Source: Verrucomicrobiota bacterium (GTDB taxonomy: Bacteria > Verrucomicrobiota > Verrucomicrobiia > Verrucomicrobiales > Verrucomicrobiaceae). Taken from it: 33,311 nt of DNA. Below are positions 9,405 through 21,618 of this stretch, one piece after another. The DNA is taken from positions 1 through 33,311 of the forward strand of contig JAIOQF010000180.1 of the NCBI GenBank assembly GCA_021413535.1, read 5' to 3'. The notes beneath the pieces were generated by a model. The model did no database searches, was not told the origin of the DNA, and saw only the letters and a program-made list of their open reading frames with translations. How positions within the stretch are numbered: position 1 is the first letter of the stretch; each line of letters starts with the position of its first letter. The position numbers and the translations under genes are program-made.

Positions 9405-9490
9405 ATGTGAGATGAGCACTGCAGCCTGCCTCCGTCGTTACCAGCTTTTTCCCTATTGCCACAGCAAAAAAAATCTGCCAGTCTGCTCCG

Positions 9491-12400
9491 ATGTCTGACC
9501 AGCCGAACACGGACCCGCAAGACGCAGCCACAGCTGGCTCGGCTCCACTATCCGGCGCACCGCCCCATCGCACCACGGGCGGGTCCATGCGCTGGACGCC
9601 GCCTTCGCCGGAACACCTGCAGCGCATGCTGCCGCAATATGAAGTTCTCGCTATCGTCGGTCATGGCGGCATGGGCGCGGTTTATCAGGCGAAACAAATC
9701 TCCCTCGACCGTCTTGTCGCCATCAAGATCCTTCCGCCCGAGGCTGCGGATGATGAGCAACAGTTCATTCAGCGCTTCAAGAACGAGGCGCGCACCATGG
9801 CCAAGATGCTGCACCCGGCCATCGTCGCCGTGTTCGACTTCGGTGAGACTTCAGAAGGCCAGCTCTACTTCGTCATGGAGTATGTTGACGGCACGGACGT
9901 AGCCCAGATGATCAAGGATCAAGGCAAGCTGTTGCCGGAGCACGCTCTGGCCATCACCGCCCACGTTTGTGATGCGCTGCGCTACGCCCACGAACACGGC
10001 ATCATCCATCGCGACATCAAACCAGCCAATATTCTCCTGAATAAGGAAGGCGCGGTCAAGGTGGCCGACTTCGGTTTGGCGAAGATGAATGATCTCTCCC
10101 TAACCGTGGGCCTGACCCAGTCCGGCAAGACCATGGGCACGCCCGACTTCGTGGCGCCGGAGGCGCTCACCTTGGGCATGGTCGCGGATCATCGCGCGGA
10201 CTTGTATGCCATTGGCGTCATGCTCTACCAGATGCTCACGGGGAAAATCCCACGCGGTGCTTACAAGGCGCCCTCGCAGCTGGTGCCGGGACTGGATGCG
10301 CGTTTTGATGCCATCGTGCTCCGGGCCATGCAGGAGGATCGGGAAGATCGCTATCAGAGCGCGCAGGAAATTCGCAGCGCTCTCGATGTGATTTTGACCA
10401 CGCCGGAGTTGAAAGTGGAAACTCCGCCGCCACCGCGCAAGCCCGTGGCTCGCGGGCCGCAGCCTGGGCACAAAAGCACTCCTGTCGTCGCGCAAACTGC
10501 CGTTGCGCAAACTGCTCCACCCACCGATGGCAAGAGTGCCGATGTTCCGAAGAAGCTGCCCGTCGTGCCCATCGGCATCGGAGCTGCGGCGATGCTCGGC
10601 ATCGGAGCGTTCTTCTTGTTTAAGAGTCCAAAGCCGGAGCCAAAGCCGGTCGTGCCAACGCAGGAGGCATCGAAGCCTGCTCCCAAGCCTGAGATCGTGC
10701 AAAGCACGCCGCCCAAAGTTTCGTCACCAAGCACGAAATCTTCCACTCCAACGAAGCCCGTGATGCCTGCACCGGTTGTTGCCTCAGCACCCCTGACCGG
10801 CCCGGTGAACCTCCTCGCCCAAGTGGAGGTGCAACGCGATGTGTTAGAGGGCGGGTGGAAGATGACATCCGATGGGCTGATGGCCGACGGGGGATTTAAA
10901 TCGAAAACGTTGATATTTCGGCAAAGAACACCCGCAGAATACGACTTTGAAATCGAGTTCACCATCGATAAAGGTTGGGGACGCTGTGCCATGGTGCTGC
11001 CTCTGCCGCAAAAAACGATCCGATGGCAGATGGGATCGGAGGACCCAACGTTGTCCGCTTTTGGCCCGAATTTCGATGGTCAAAAGCCAGAATCGCTCGG
11101 ACGAACAGAAGCCGTGGCACGACTTCCCAAACTCGATGCCAAGCGACGCTACCGCTGCCTCGTTGAGGTGCGGAAAGATTCACTGCGAGCCCTTCTCGAT
11201 GGCGAGGAGGTGCTGAAGTGGAGCGGCGACTTCAATCGGCTCTCAAACGAAAATCCAATCATAAATCAAGCTGACCCGAATTGCCCCGGACTCAGCACCT
11301 ACGCAACGTCACTAACCTTCCACAAAGCCGAGCTGCGTCCCCCCTCCGCAACGCTGAAGCCAGCGGACAAGCCCATCACGACCACACCTGTCATCACATC
11401 CGCGCCCCTGACCGGCCCGGTGAACCTCCTCGCTCTCGTGGATGTGCCGCGTGATGCGGTGAAGGGTGAGTGGAAGATGACACCGGAGGGGCTGGAGGCC
11501 AGCTCGGGCGATTCAGAGACATTGCTGTTCCAGCGAAGCGCACCGGAAGAATACGACTATGAAATCGAATTCACCATCACTGGCGGCAGTTACCAGCGTT
11601 GCAACATGATATTTCCCCTGTCACATGGCTCGATCACCTGGCAGATGGGAACAAAAAATGAAGCATCCACCCAGTTCTTTTTTGGCCCAAAATTTAACGG
11701 TCGCCCCACTGAAGCATCAGAGCAGGCTGATGCATTGCGCTTGCATCCCAGACTCAAATTCAATGAACGCTACCGTTGCCTCGTCGAGGTGCGGAAAGAC
11801 TCACTGCGCGCCCTGCTCGATGGCGAGGAAGTTTTGAAATGGAGCGGCGATCTGAAACGGTTCTCGGGCATCGATAGAATCTTGAATGGACGTCCTGATC
11901 AAAAGCGCCTTGGAGTGTTCAGCAACAAAACTCCACTCACCTTCCACAAAGCCGAGCTGCGTCCTCCCTTCGCAGCAGCAAAACCGGCGGACAAGCCCAT
12001 CACGGCCGCACCCATTGCTGTCGCACCCATTGCTGTCGCACCCAAGGTGCCCGATGTAGCACCCACACCGGTTGCCGTCGCGCCCACGATACCCACCCCT
12101 GCACCACCTACAACACCAGTCGGCGACCCGCGCCTCGCCCAGCTCGAAGCCGGGTTCAAAGCCCGTTATGAAACCGATGCGCAGAAGCCCTTCGAGGCTG
12201 CAGTCGCCACACTAAAACAAAGTTACGCAACCAACGGCATCCCCCGCGCCCGCGCCGCCGCCCAAGCCAAAGGCAGTCTGGCCGATGTCACCGCGCTGGA
12301 TGCCGAGAAAGCCGCCATGGAAAATGGCAGCGGCGTTCCCACCGAGGATGCCGCAGACACACCGGACTCTCTCAAGGCTCTGCGTAACACTTACCGCAGC

Positions 12401-13561
12401 GCCCTGGCCAAGATCACCGCCGACCGCACTGCGAAGGCGATCCCGCTTTACAATCTCTATCTCGGCGCGCTGGACGTTTACACGACCGAGCTGACCAAGG
12501 CCAACAAGCTCGATGATGCGCGCAGGGTGAAGGCCCTGCGCGATGATCTCGCCACCAAGAAACCCGAGGCCGTGACGGCTGCCGCGCCGTCACCGAAAGC
12601 AGAACCGCCCAAGCCCTTCACATCATCGGGCCCGATCAAAACACCCGAGGTGAAACCAGCAACCGGCAGCTACTGGCGCGCGGCTGCGAAGTGGCTCGTG
12701 GCCAATGGCGGCACAGGTCGCATCATTGTAGACGGCAATGAATCGGACCTAAAGACGTTGAATGATCTTCCCCCAGGCAAATTCGGCATCGTAGAACTGC
12801 ATTTCGACCGCTTGAATAACTCTGCGGTGTCATCGCCCAGCGACGAGGATTTCCAAGTCTTCAATGGGCAAAAAGATCTGCGCAAGGTCAATGTGCGATC
12901 AACGCCAGGCCTAACTGATGCCGCCTTCGCCTTCCTGGCGGGCAACAAGGAACTCACCTTATTTCACACAGAAGGCGTGGAGAATATAGGTGATGGCATA
13001 TTCGTCCACCTCTCGGGGTTAAAGAAAATAACCACCCTGGACATCGAGCACTCTCAAAAACTCACCGGCAAGGGCATGGACAAGCTGGCCTGCTTGCCCG
13101 TGCTCACGAAAGTGGACTTGATTAATTGCACCGCTCTCACGGATGATGCGTTGAAGGCACTCGGCAACTGCAAGAAACTCATCTACGTCCGTGTCAGCGG
13201 CGTTGCCGTCACCGATGCCGGTCTGGCCGACCTGGCCTCTGCAACCAGCCTGCAGACGCTTTATCTTGAGAACTGCAAGAAGATCACGGACAAAGGCTTC
13301 GCTTCCCTGCGCAGTCTGAAATCCCTGAACGGGCTTGTTCTTAATCGCACAAACTTTGATGACGCCGGTGTCAGCGCAATTGCTGAATTAAAAAGCCTGG
13401 AAAATCTTTCCCTTCAACGCACTCAAATCACCGATGCCGGGCTTGCAAAACTCACCACATTAACCAGCCTGAAAAAGGTCGGCATTAGAGAAACCAAAGT
13501 CACCGATGCCGGCATCGCCGCCTTCAAGAAAGCCCTGCCCAACTGCGAGGTGGAGAAATAG
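9491..13561 (+). CDS. Transmembrane Ser/Thr protein kinase (PknB-type) with duplicated LamG/DUF1080-like modules and C-terminal leucine-rich repeats
   Basis: GHGGMGAVYQAKQ, VAIKIL, HRDIKPANILL, VADFGLAK and GTPDFVAPE kinase motifs; TM segment VVPIGIGAAAMLGIGAFFLF; two copies of GPVNLLA...RYRCLVEVRKDSLRALLDGEEVLKWSGD; repeated LTDAGLAxLxxLxSLxxLxL LRRs. Confidence 0.95.
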   Translation: MSDQPNTDPQDAATAGSAPLSGAPPHRTTGGSMRWTPPSPEHLQRMLPQYEVLAIVGHGGMGAVYQAKQISLDRLVAIKILPPEAADDEQQFIQRFKNEARTMAKMLHPAIVAVFDFGETSEGQLYFVMEYVDGTDVAQMIKDQGKLLPEHALAITAHVCDALRYAHEHGIIHRDIKPANILLNKEGAVKVADFGLAKMNDLSLTVGLTQSGKTMGTPDFVAPEALTLGMVADHRADLYAIGVMLYQMLTGKIPRGAYKAPSQLVPGLDARFDAIVLRAMQEDREDRYQSAQEIRSALDVILTTPELKVETPPPPRKPVARGPQPGHKSTPVVAQTAVAQTAPPTDGKSADVPKKLPVVPIGIGAAAMLGIGAFFLFKSPKPEPKPVVPTQEASKPAPKPEIVQSTPPKVSSPSTKSSTPTKPVMPAPVVASAPLTGPVNLLAQVEVQRDVLEGGWKMTSDGLMADGGFKSKTLIFRQRTPAEYDFEIEFTIDKGWGRCAMVLPLPQKTIRWQMGSEDPTLSAFGPNFDGQKPESLGRTEAVARLPKLDAKRRYRCLVEVRKDSLRALLDGEEVLKWSGDFNRLSNENPIINQADPNCPGLSTYATSLTFHKAELRPPSATLKPADKPITTTPVITSAPLTGPVNLLALVDVPRDAVKGEWKMTPEGLEASSGDSETLLFQRSAPEEYDYEIEFTITGGSYQRCNMIFPLSHGSITWQMGTKNEASTQFFFGPKFNGRPTEASEQADALRLHPRLKFNERYRCLVEVRKDSLRALLDGEEVLKWSGDLKRFSGIDRILNGRPDQKRLGVFSNKTPLTFHKAELRPPFAAAKPADKPITAAPIAVAPIAVAPKVPDVAPTPVAVAPTIPTPAPPTTPVGDPRLAQLEAGFKARYETDAQKPFEAAVATLKQSYATNGIPRARAAAQAKGSLADVTALDAEKAAMENGSGVPTEDAADTPDSLKALRNTYRSALAKITADRTAKAIPLYNLYLGALDVYTTELTKANKLDDARRVKALRDDLATKKPEAVTAAAPSPKAEPPKPFTSSGPIKTPEVKPATGSYWRAAAKWLVANGGTGRIIVDGNESDLKTLNDLPPGKFGIVELHFDRLNNSAVSSPSDEDFQVFNGQKDLRKVNVRSTPGLTDAAFAFLAGNKELTLFHTEGVENIGDGIFVHLSGLKKITTLDIEHSQKLTGKGMDKLACLPVLTKVDLINCTALTDDALKALGNCKKLIYVRVSGVAVTDAGLADLASATSLQTLYLENCKKITDKGFASLRSLKSLNGLVLNRTNFDDAGVSAIAELKSLENLSLQRTQITDAGLAKLTTLTSLKKVGIRETKVTDAGIAAFKKALPNCEVEK
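10790..12004 (+). repeat. Intragenic tandem duplication (period about 615-624 bp) in the kinase gene
   Basis: CCCCTGACCGGCCCGGTGAACCTCCTCGC at 10790 and 11405; TTCCACAAAGCCGAGCTGCGTCC and GACAAGCCCATCACG recur at the end of each unit. Confidence 0.85.
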
Positions 13562-13596
13562 GGCGGTAGAAAAGCGGGAGAGTAATATTGGAGAGC

Positions 13597-13638
13597 ACAC
13601 GCGCCCACGCGTGTTGTTTTTGGCGCCTTCGCCGAAAA
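13597..13638. terminator. Two adjacent hairpins after the kinase gene (possible terminator)
   Basis: ACACGCG-CCCA-CGCGTGT (13597-13614), then TTTTTGGCG-CCTT-CGCCGAAAA (13617-13638, one G:U). Confidence 0.5.
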
Positions 13639-13777
13639 CCCCAGATCATCCCGGCGCAGCAGTTCGATGATATCATTCAGGATTTCTTGGCAAGCTGGCC
13701 GGACTTCGCTAGGCTCAAACTTGCCTGATTGAATTTCCTTTTTTCAGCCGTTTATCATCTCTCACCCCACCATCACC

Positions 13778-15121
13778 ATGTCTCATCTCTCACGTCGCCA
13801 ATTCGGCAAGCTGCTCGTCGCTGGCAGTGCCGCTAGCCTGATCTCCACCCGTGCTTATTCCGCCAACAGCAAGGTCAACATCGCCTTCATCGGTTGCGGC
13901 GGTCAGGGCGAAAATGATGCCTTCAACTTCCTCAGGAACAAGGAACTCATCAATGTGGTTGCCCTCTGCGATGTCCAGTTCGGCACGAAACACACTGAAA
14001 AACTCGAAAAAGAATTTCCTGACGTCCCGCGCTTTTCCGACTTCCGCAAGATGTTCGATAAAATGGGCAAGGACATCGATGCCTGCACTGTGGCCGTGCC
14101 CGACCACTCGCATTTCCCCATCGCCATGCTCGCCATGTCCTTGGGAAAACACGTCTATGTGGAAAAGCCGCTGGCGCACACCTTCAATGAGTGCAAGCTC
14201 ATGATGGATGCCGCCAAGCGGCACAAAGTGGTGACCCAGATGGGAAACCAGGGGCACTCGGGCGCCAATTACTTTCAGTTCAAAGCTTGGAAAGAGGCCG
14301 GCATCATCAAGGACGTGACTCGCGTGGATGCCTACATGAACAGCCCTCGCCGCTGGCACGGATGGAAGGTCTCGGGGTATCCCAAGGGCGAGCCCACGCC
14401 GGCAGGTCTGGACTGGGACACCTGGATCGGCACCGCCCCGGAGCATCCCTATGATCCCGAGCTTCACCCGGGCAACTGGCGCAGCTGGTTCGACTACGGC
14501 GATGGCGCCTTCGGTGACTGGGGCCCGCACATCCTTGATACCATTCACGAATTCCTTGAACTCGGAATGCCCGAGAAAATCACCGCCGTGAAACGGGATG
14601 GTCCCAGCGAATTTATCTTTCCCCAAGCCTCCACCATTCGCTTCGATTTCCCGAAACGGGGCGACATGCCGCCCGTGGCCATTTCCTGGTATGATGGGGT
14701 AAGCAATCTCCCGCCCCGTCCCGCGGAACTGGCCGCCGATAAAAAGATCGAAAGAAACGGGAAAATCATCTACAGCAAAGATCTCGTCTTCAAAGGCGGC
14801 ACGCATAGCGACGCGCTGCGCATCATACCCGAAGAAAAAATGAAGGACTTGGGCGACAAGCTGCCCCGGATTACTGGCAAGAATTCCGACCACTATGCCA
14901 ACTTCATTCTCAGCGTGCAAGGCAAGGAAAAAACGCGCTCGCCCTTTGAGGTTGGCGCCCCGCTCACGCAAGTCTTCTGCCTCGGCGTGCTCGCCCAGCG
15001 CCTCGGTGGCGAGCTGGTCTTTGATCGTGCAACCCAACAAATCACGAACAACACCATCGCCAACCAGCTCTTGATCGGCCCACCGCCTCGCAAAGGCTGG
15101 GAGCAGTTTTATAAGCTGTAG
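13778..15121 (+). CDS. Gfo/Idh/MocA family oxidoreductase with Tat-type signal
   Basis: SRRQFGKLLVAGSAASL leader; VNIAFIGCGGQGENDAF Rossmann motif; GKHVYVEKPLAHTFNECKLMMDAA; HPGNWRSWFDYGDGAFGDWGPHILDT. Confidence 0.93.
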   Translation: MSHLSRRQFGKLLVAGSAASLISTRAYSANSKVNIAFIGCGGQGENDAFNFLRNKELINVVALCDVQFGTKHTEKLEKEFPDVPRFSDFRKMFDKMGKDIDACTVAVPDHSHFPIAMLAMSLGKHVYVEKPLAHTFNECKLMMDAAKRHKVVTQMGNQGHSGANYFQFKAWKEAGIIKDVTRVDAYMNSPRRWHGWKVSGYPKGEPTPAGLDWDTWIGTAPEHPYDPELHPGNWRSWFDYGDGAFGDWGPHILDTIHEFLELGMPEKITAVKRDGPSEFIFPQASTIRFDFPKRGDMPPVAISWYDGVSNLPPRPAELAADKKIERNGKIIYSKDLVFKGGTHSDALRIIPEEKMKDLGDKLPRITGKNSDHYANFILSVQGKEKTRSPFEVGAPLTQVFCLGVLAQRLGGELVFDRATQQITNNTIANQLLIGPPPRKGWEQFYKL

Positions 15122-15131
15122 TCTGTTGCCA

Positions 15132-15164
15132 GGGAAAGCTCAGACATGTCTGAGCACTCCAGAT

Positions 15165-15169
<5 letters not shown>
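15132..15169. repeat. Second copy of the ACATGT palindromic repeat, overlapping the stop codon of the fusion gene
   Basis: GGGAAAGCTCAGACATGTCTGAGCACTCCAGATTTACG versus GGGAAAGCCCGGACATGTCCGAGCACTTCAAATTTACG at 9367-9404. GCTCAGACATGTCTGAGC (15138-15155) is a perfect 18-bp palindrome. Confidence 0.8.
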
Positions 15170-17411
<2,242 letters not shown>

Positions 17412-17496
17412 GCTGCGCGACAGGGAAATGTCAAAGTGGTGTGCTTCAAACTGCGCTTGTGAAACCTTGCAGCAGCCGGAGAGTGGATGGCACACT

Positions 17497-18648
17497 ATGA
17501 TGCTTACCAACACGGATCAGCCCGCCGTGCGAACGCCGCGCCGGATATCCGCGCGTCCAGACGGTGTGGTGCGACTGGATGGCTGGTTGGGTTTCCAAGG
17601 CGGGGCGTGTTCTGCAACCAACCCCTCGGAAATCATTGAGGGCAATGTGTTCCGGGATAGCGAGCAAATTCGCCAGATGCTGGCGCAGCATTCGAGGCCG
17701 GATGCCAGCGGAGGCCTGCTGGGTTGGGCTGGCTTTAATGGGAATTTCCGTTTCGGGGTCTTTTCGCATTTTCGTTCTGAACCCTTGATCCCGGCGCAAG
17801 TTCACGACCACGGAGAAGAAATTCAATTCGAGCCGCAAATGTCGCGCACGGAATACATCCGCATCGTGCGGCGCGCGCAAGAATACATCGCTGCGGGCGA
17901 CATCTATCAGGCGAACTTGTCTTATCCATGGCTGGCGGAGTGGCCGCAAAATTTGGAGCCGCTTGCGTTTTATGAACGACTCCGCGCCGCTTCGCCTGCG
18001 CCGCACTCGGCTTATCTCGATCTTGGCGGGACGCAGGTGTTCAGCGCGTCACCGGAATGTTTTCTAAAAATGAGCGGGAATCAGATCCTCACGCGGCCGA
18101 TCAAGGGCACGCGACCACGCGGGTCTGATGCGCAGGAGGATAGGGACCTGGTTGCGGAGTTGCAGCAATCAGCGAAAGAGCGCGCGGAACTGGTGATGAT
18201 CACCGATCTGGAGCGCAATGATCTCGGCCAGGTTTGCGAGTTTGGCAGCGTGCACGTCACGGAGATGCTCGGTCTGGAAAGTCACCCGCAGGTGCATCAT
18301 CTGGTATCTACCGTCGAGGGCATGTTGCGCAGGGATATTGGCCATCTGGATGCCTTTCTCGCCTGTTTTCCCGGCGGATCCATCAGCGGCGCGCCGAAGA
18401 AACGCGCGCTGGAAATCATCCGGGAACTGGAGCCGCATGATCGCGGATTATACACCGGCGCGATCGGCTATTTCGGGTTCAACGGCGAAAGTCAGTTCAG
18501 CATCGCCATTCGCACCGCATGGCGCACAGGCAACGTGGTGCAATTTCACACTGGAGCCGGGATTGTGGCAGACTCGGTGCCGGAACTGGAATACGAGGAG
18601 ACGCGGCACAAGGCGGCTGGAATTCTTCGCGCGGCGCGGGGATGGTGA
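17497..18648 (+). CDS. pabB: Aminodeoxychorismate synthase component I / anthranilate synthase component I family
   Basis: [119 protein letters not shown]. Confidence 0.9.
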   Translation: MMLTNTDQPAVRTPRRISARPDGVVRLDGWLGFQGGACSATNPSEIIEGNVFRDSEQIRQMLAQHSRPDASGGLLGWAGFNGNFRFGVFSHFRSEPLIPAQVHDHGEEIQFEPQMSRTEYIRIVRRAQEYIAAGDIYQANLSYPWLAEWPQNLEPLAFYERLRAASPAPHSAYLDLGGTQVFSASPECFLKMSGNQILTRPIKGTRPRGSDAQEDRDLVAELQQSAKERAELVMITDLERNDLGQVCEFGSVHVTEMLGLESHPQVHHLVSTVEGMLRRDIGHLDAFLACFPGGSISGAPKKRALEIIRELEPHDRGLYTGAIGYFGFNGESQFSIAIRTAWRTGNVVQFHTGAGIVADSVPELEYEETRHKAAGILRAARGW

Positions 18649-18649
18649 C

Positions 18650-18680
18650 AAAAAAACCGCGGCAACTGAATGCCGCGGTT
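18650..18680 (-). terminator. Intrinsic terminator for the HU gene (between convergent pabB and HU)
   Basis: AACCGCGGCA-ACTGAA-TGCCGCGGTT (18655-18680), followed on the minus strand by a T7 tract (18656-18650). Confidence 0.85.
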
Positions 18681-18718
18681 CAAAAAACTATCTTGGAAAA
18701 TTTTTCAGGCTACTGCTC

Positions 18719-18994
18719 TTACAGGGACTTTTTCAAACCGGCGGAGCACACGAAGCGCACGGTCTTGGAAGCGCCGATGGCCATGGCCTCGCCCGTCTTC
18801 GGGTTGCGACCGGTGCGGGCCTTGCGGTGCGCCACCTTGAAGGTGCCGAAACCGACTAGTTGCACGGGATCGCCCTTGGCCACCGTGGCGGCGATGGCGG
18901 CGAGCACGGCTTCCACGGCATCGCCTGCTGCGCGTTTGGAGGTCTCGCCTCCGAGGGTATTCTGGACTGCGTCAATGAGTTCTGCTTTGTTCAT
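18719..18994 (-). CDS. HU family DNA-binding protein
   Basis: 91-aa MNKAELIDAVQNTLGGETSKRAAGDAVEAVLAAI...VQLVGFGTFKVAHRKARTGRNPKTGEAMAIGASKTVRF. ATG at 18994 lies inside a longer spurious in-frame extension. Confidence 0.95.
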   Translation of the reverse strand: MNKAELIDAVQNTLGGETSKRAAGDAVEAVLAAIAATVAKGDPVQLVGFGTFKVAHRKARTGRNPKTGEAMAIGASKTVRFVCSAGLKKSL

Positions 18995-19111
18995 GGGAGT
19001 GGTAAGAGTTGAGTTGATTCGCTCCTGCGTAAGTTCTACGGGACGGGTGTCATTATTGATGAGCAGCTTCCAAAGCGTCAACACAATTATCTGCGCTTGA
19101 ATTGCGATATT

Positions 19112-19627
19112 ATGAAATCTTTTCTCTTGCCTGCGGAAAATCCTGTTATTCACCCGGATGCGTTCATTGCGACCGGCGCGGTCGTGATTGGCGCTGTTAC
19201 CATCGGTGAAGGCGCCAGTTTCTGGTTTCAATGCGTGGCGCGCGGTGACATCAACCGCATCCAGATCGGGCCGCGTTCCAACATCCAAGACGGCACCATC
19301 ATCCATGTCTCGGATGATTTTCCCGCAGTGATCGGCGCGGATGTGAGTGTGGGACATCGCGCTATCATTCATGCGTGCGAGATCGGTAATGGCACGCTGG
19401 TCGGCATGGGTGCGATCGTGATGGATGGTGTGGTGATCGGTCCGCGCTGCGTCATTGGGGCCGGGGCCCTGGTAACCAAGGGCACGGTGGTGCCGGAAGG
19501 TTCGCTGGTGCTCGGATCGCCCGCCCGCGTGGTCCGAAAACTCACGAACGAAGAGATGGCGCAAAATATGTCGCTGGCGGCGAAGTATGTGGAGGTGGCG
19601 CGGCGCTACCGGGAACTCGGCAGGTGA
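19112..19627 (+). CDS. Gamma-carbonic-anhydrase / hexapeptide-repeat transferase family protein
   Basis: Left-handed beta-helix repeats: VVIGAVTIGEGASFWFQCVARGDINRIQIGPRSNIQDGTIIHVSDDFPAVIGADVSVGHRAIIHACEIGNGTLVGMGAIVMDG. Confidence 0.9.
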   Translation: MKSFLLPAENPVIHPDAFIATGAVVIGAVTIGEGASFWFQCVARGDINRIQIGPRSNIQDGTIIHVSDDFPAVIGADVSVGHRAIIHACEIGNGTLVGMGAIVMDGVVIGPRCVIGAGALVTKGTVVPEGSLVLGSPARVVRKLTNEEMAQNMSLAAKYVEVARRYRELGR

Positions 19628-19674
19628 CGCACGGTGTTTCTTGCGCGTGCCCTGCCCCATGTTAGCATGGAGTT

Positions 19675-20160
19675 ATGAACAAGGAGGTGCTGGAAACCCA
19701 ACTGCGCGCGGTCGTGCCCATGGACGAGTCGTATGCGGTCTTCCTCGGCAATGACGAGAAGACCTTTGTCATCTATGTGGACGGTCCAGTGGGCATGGCC
19801 ATCGCCATGTCCATGCGAGGCATCGCCAAGGAACGTCCGCTGACGCACGATCTTCTCGGTCACGTCCTGCGGGCCTTCGGTGCAAAAGTGGAAAGAGTGG
19901 TGATCAACCATCTGGAAAACGGCGTCTTCCACGCGCGAATCATCATTACTGCGGAAAATGAGCTCCAGCAGCGCAAGGTGGTAGAACTCGATGCCCGGCC
20001 GAGTGACAGCATCGCGCTCGCCGTGGCACAGAACGCGCCGATGTTCGTCTCCCATGATGTCTGGGCGCAGGTTGAAAACGTGAGCGAAATGCTGCACGAG
20101 ATCGAAAAACGCGGTGACGGCGGCCGTGGCCGAAGAAAGAAACCCGAAGGCGAGGAGTAA
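19675..20160 (+). CDS. DUF151 bifunctional nuclease family protein
   Basis: VFLGNDEKTFVIYVDGPVGMAIAMSMRGIAKERPLTHDLLGHVLRAFGAKVERVVINHLENGVFHARIII...ELDARPSDSIALAVAQNAPMFVSHDVW. Confidence 0.9.
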   Translation: MNKEVLETQLRAVVPMDESYAVFLGNDEKTFVIYVDGPVGMAIAMSMRGIAKERPLTHDLLGHVLRAFGAKVERVVINHLENGVFHARIIITAENELQQRKVVELDARPSDSIALAVAQNAPMFVSHDVWAQVENVSEMLHEIEKRGDGGRGRRKKPEGEE

Positions 20161-20169
20161 TGCGTTCTT

Positions 20170-21504
20170 CTACAGGCCGGCAATTTCCCAGCCCTTGCGA
20201 TAGCTCCGTTTAACCAAGGCATTAGCTTCCGGAGAATTTTTAAAGGTGAGGCTGGCACCATCGAACTCCAGTGCTTTTTCTGGAAACACGGAGCAAAGGC
20301 AGCCAAGGAGCACAGACTCGGTCAGCGGACCGGAGTAGTCCCAGTTGGCGCTGGGTTTTTTATCCCCCTTCAGACAGCAGTCGATGTAGTCGAACCAGTG
20401 ATTGCGAGGTTCCAGCTTGGGATATTTGTAGCCAGCAAACTTTTCCTTGGGATGGAGGGTCGGCGTGGAGCCGTGCGGATGGAGGAGCACGCCATCCGTG
20501 CCCACATAAAGGCTGCCTTGGCCGGGCCATTTGCCGGAGATGAGATCCCGCACTTCCTGGGGCGGAAGCTGGTTGCCGTCATACCAGGTGACCTTCACGA
20601 GCTTGTTTGCAGTGTATTCCGTGCCGGGGAAAACGTATTCGACTTTGCCGTTGATCGCCCAGTTGTCCTTGCCGGGAGCAGGACCGAAGGAGGTGACGCT
20701 GATGGGCGATCCCAGCGCGAGTGCGCGGAACCAGCCGCTGAACATGTGACAGCCCATGTCGCCGAGCGTGCCGGTGCCGAAGTCGCGCCGCTTGCGCCAG
20801 TTTCCGGGATGATAGTATTAGCCGCCGATGAACGGTCGCTCGCTGGCCACGCCCAGCCATTTGTCCCAGTCGAAGCCAGCCGGAACTGGATCGGTCTTCT
20901 GCGGTGTAGGCTCCATGTCGCCCCATTTTTTGTTGGAGAAGGAATGCACCTCCTTCACTTTTCCAATCACACCGGCGTGGATCATCTCGACGGTAAACCG
21001 CTCGGTGAAATCAGAAGACACCTGGATGCCCATCTGCGTCATCACGCCCTTTGCGCGGGCGCGTTCCGTCATCGCCCGGCATTCTGCCAAGTTTTGCGCC
21101 AGCGGCTTCTGTCCGTAAACGTGGAGGCCTTTTGCAATGGAGGCCATCCCAATGGAACCGTGCATATGGTCTGGCACGGAGACATTCACGCTGTCGATAT
21201 TGCCGGATTCTTTTTCCAGGAGTTCGCGCCAGTCTGTATAGAATTTAACCGCAGGGAAACGCTCTTTGACTTTTGGGAAAAAACTCTGGTCCACATCGCA
21301 TACGGCGACCAGCTCCCACATGGGATGGCGTGAAAGCGATTCGATGTCCGCCCACGACTGGCCACTGGCACCGAAGGCCGCGTGGCGGAGTTTTCCATTC
21401 GGTGATGCGGCCCGCAGTCCAGTGGTAACGAAGGGCGCACTGAACAACGTGGCGGCACTTTGCTGCAGGAAACGGCGGCGGGTGGATGTGGGGGCGTGTT
21501 TCAT
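20170..21504 (-). pseudogene. Gfo/Idh/MocA family oxidoreductase interrupted by one in-frame TAA
   Basis: The two ORF pieces share a frame: ...[42 protein letters not shown].... The stop is the + strand TTA at 20818-20820; homology-like sequence continues on both sides. Confidence 0.8.
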
Positions 21505-21618
21505 TGAGGAATAACTACGGTGCCAACGCATCACTTCAATCTAATCCTTCACGTTAAAAGTGGCTCCTCTCCCCATGTCGCAAGCATTGGCAATGATCAC
21601 CCATCGACCCGCCGCCTT

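Noticed and set aside
13790-15040. 416-aa minus-strand ORF
   Set aside because: Antisense shadow of the Gfo/Idh/MocA gene at 13778..15121.
18995-19660. N-terminal extension of the HU ORF to 313 aa
   Set aside because: HU proteins start at MNKAEL (18994); the extension is antisense to the hexapeptide-repeat gene.
20398-21333. 311-aa plus-strand ORF opposite the interrupted oxidoreductase
   Set aside because: Antisense shadow; the minus strand carries the oxidoreductase motifs even though it contains a stop.
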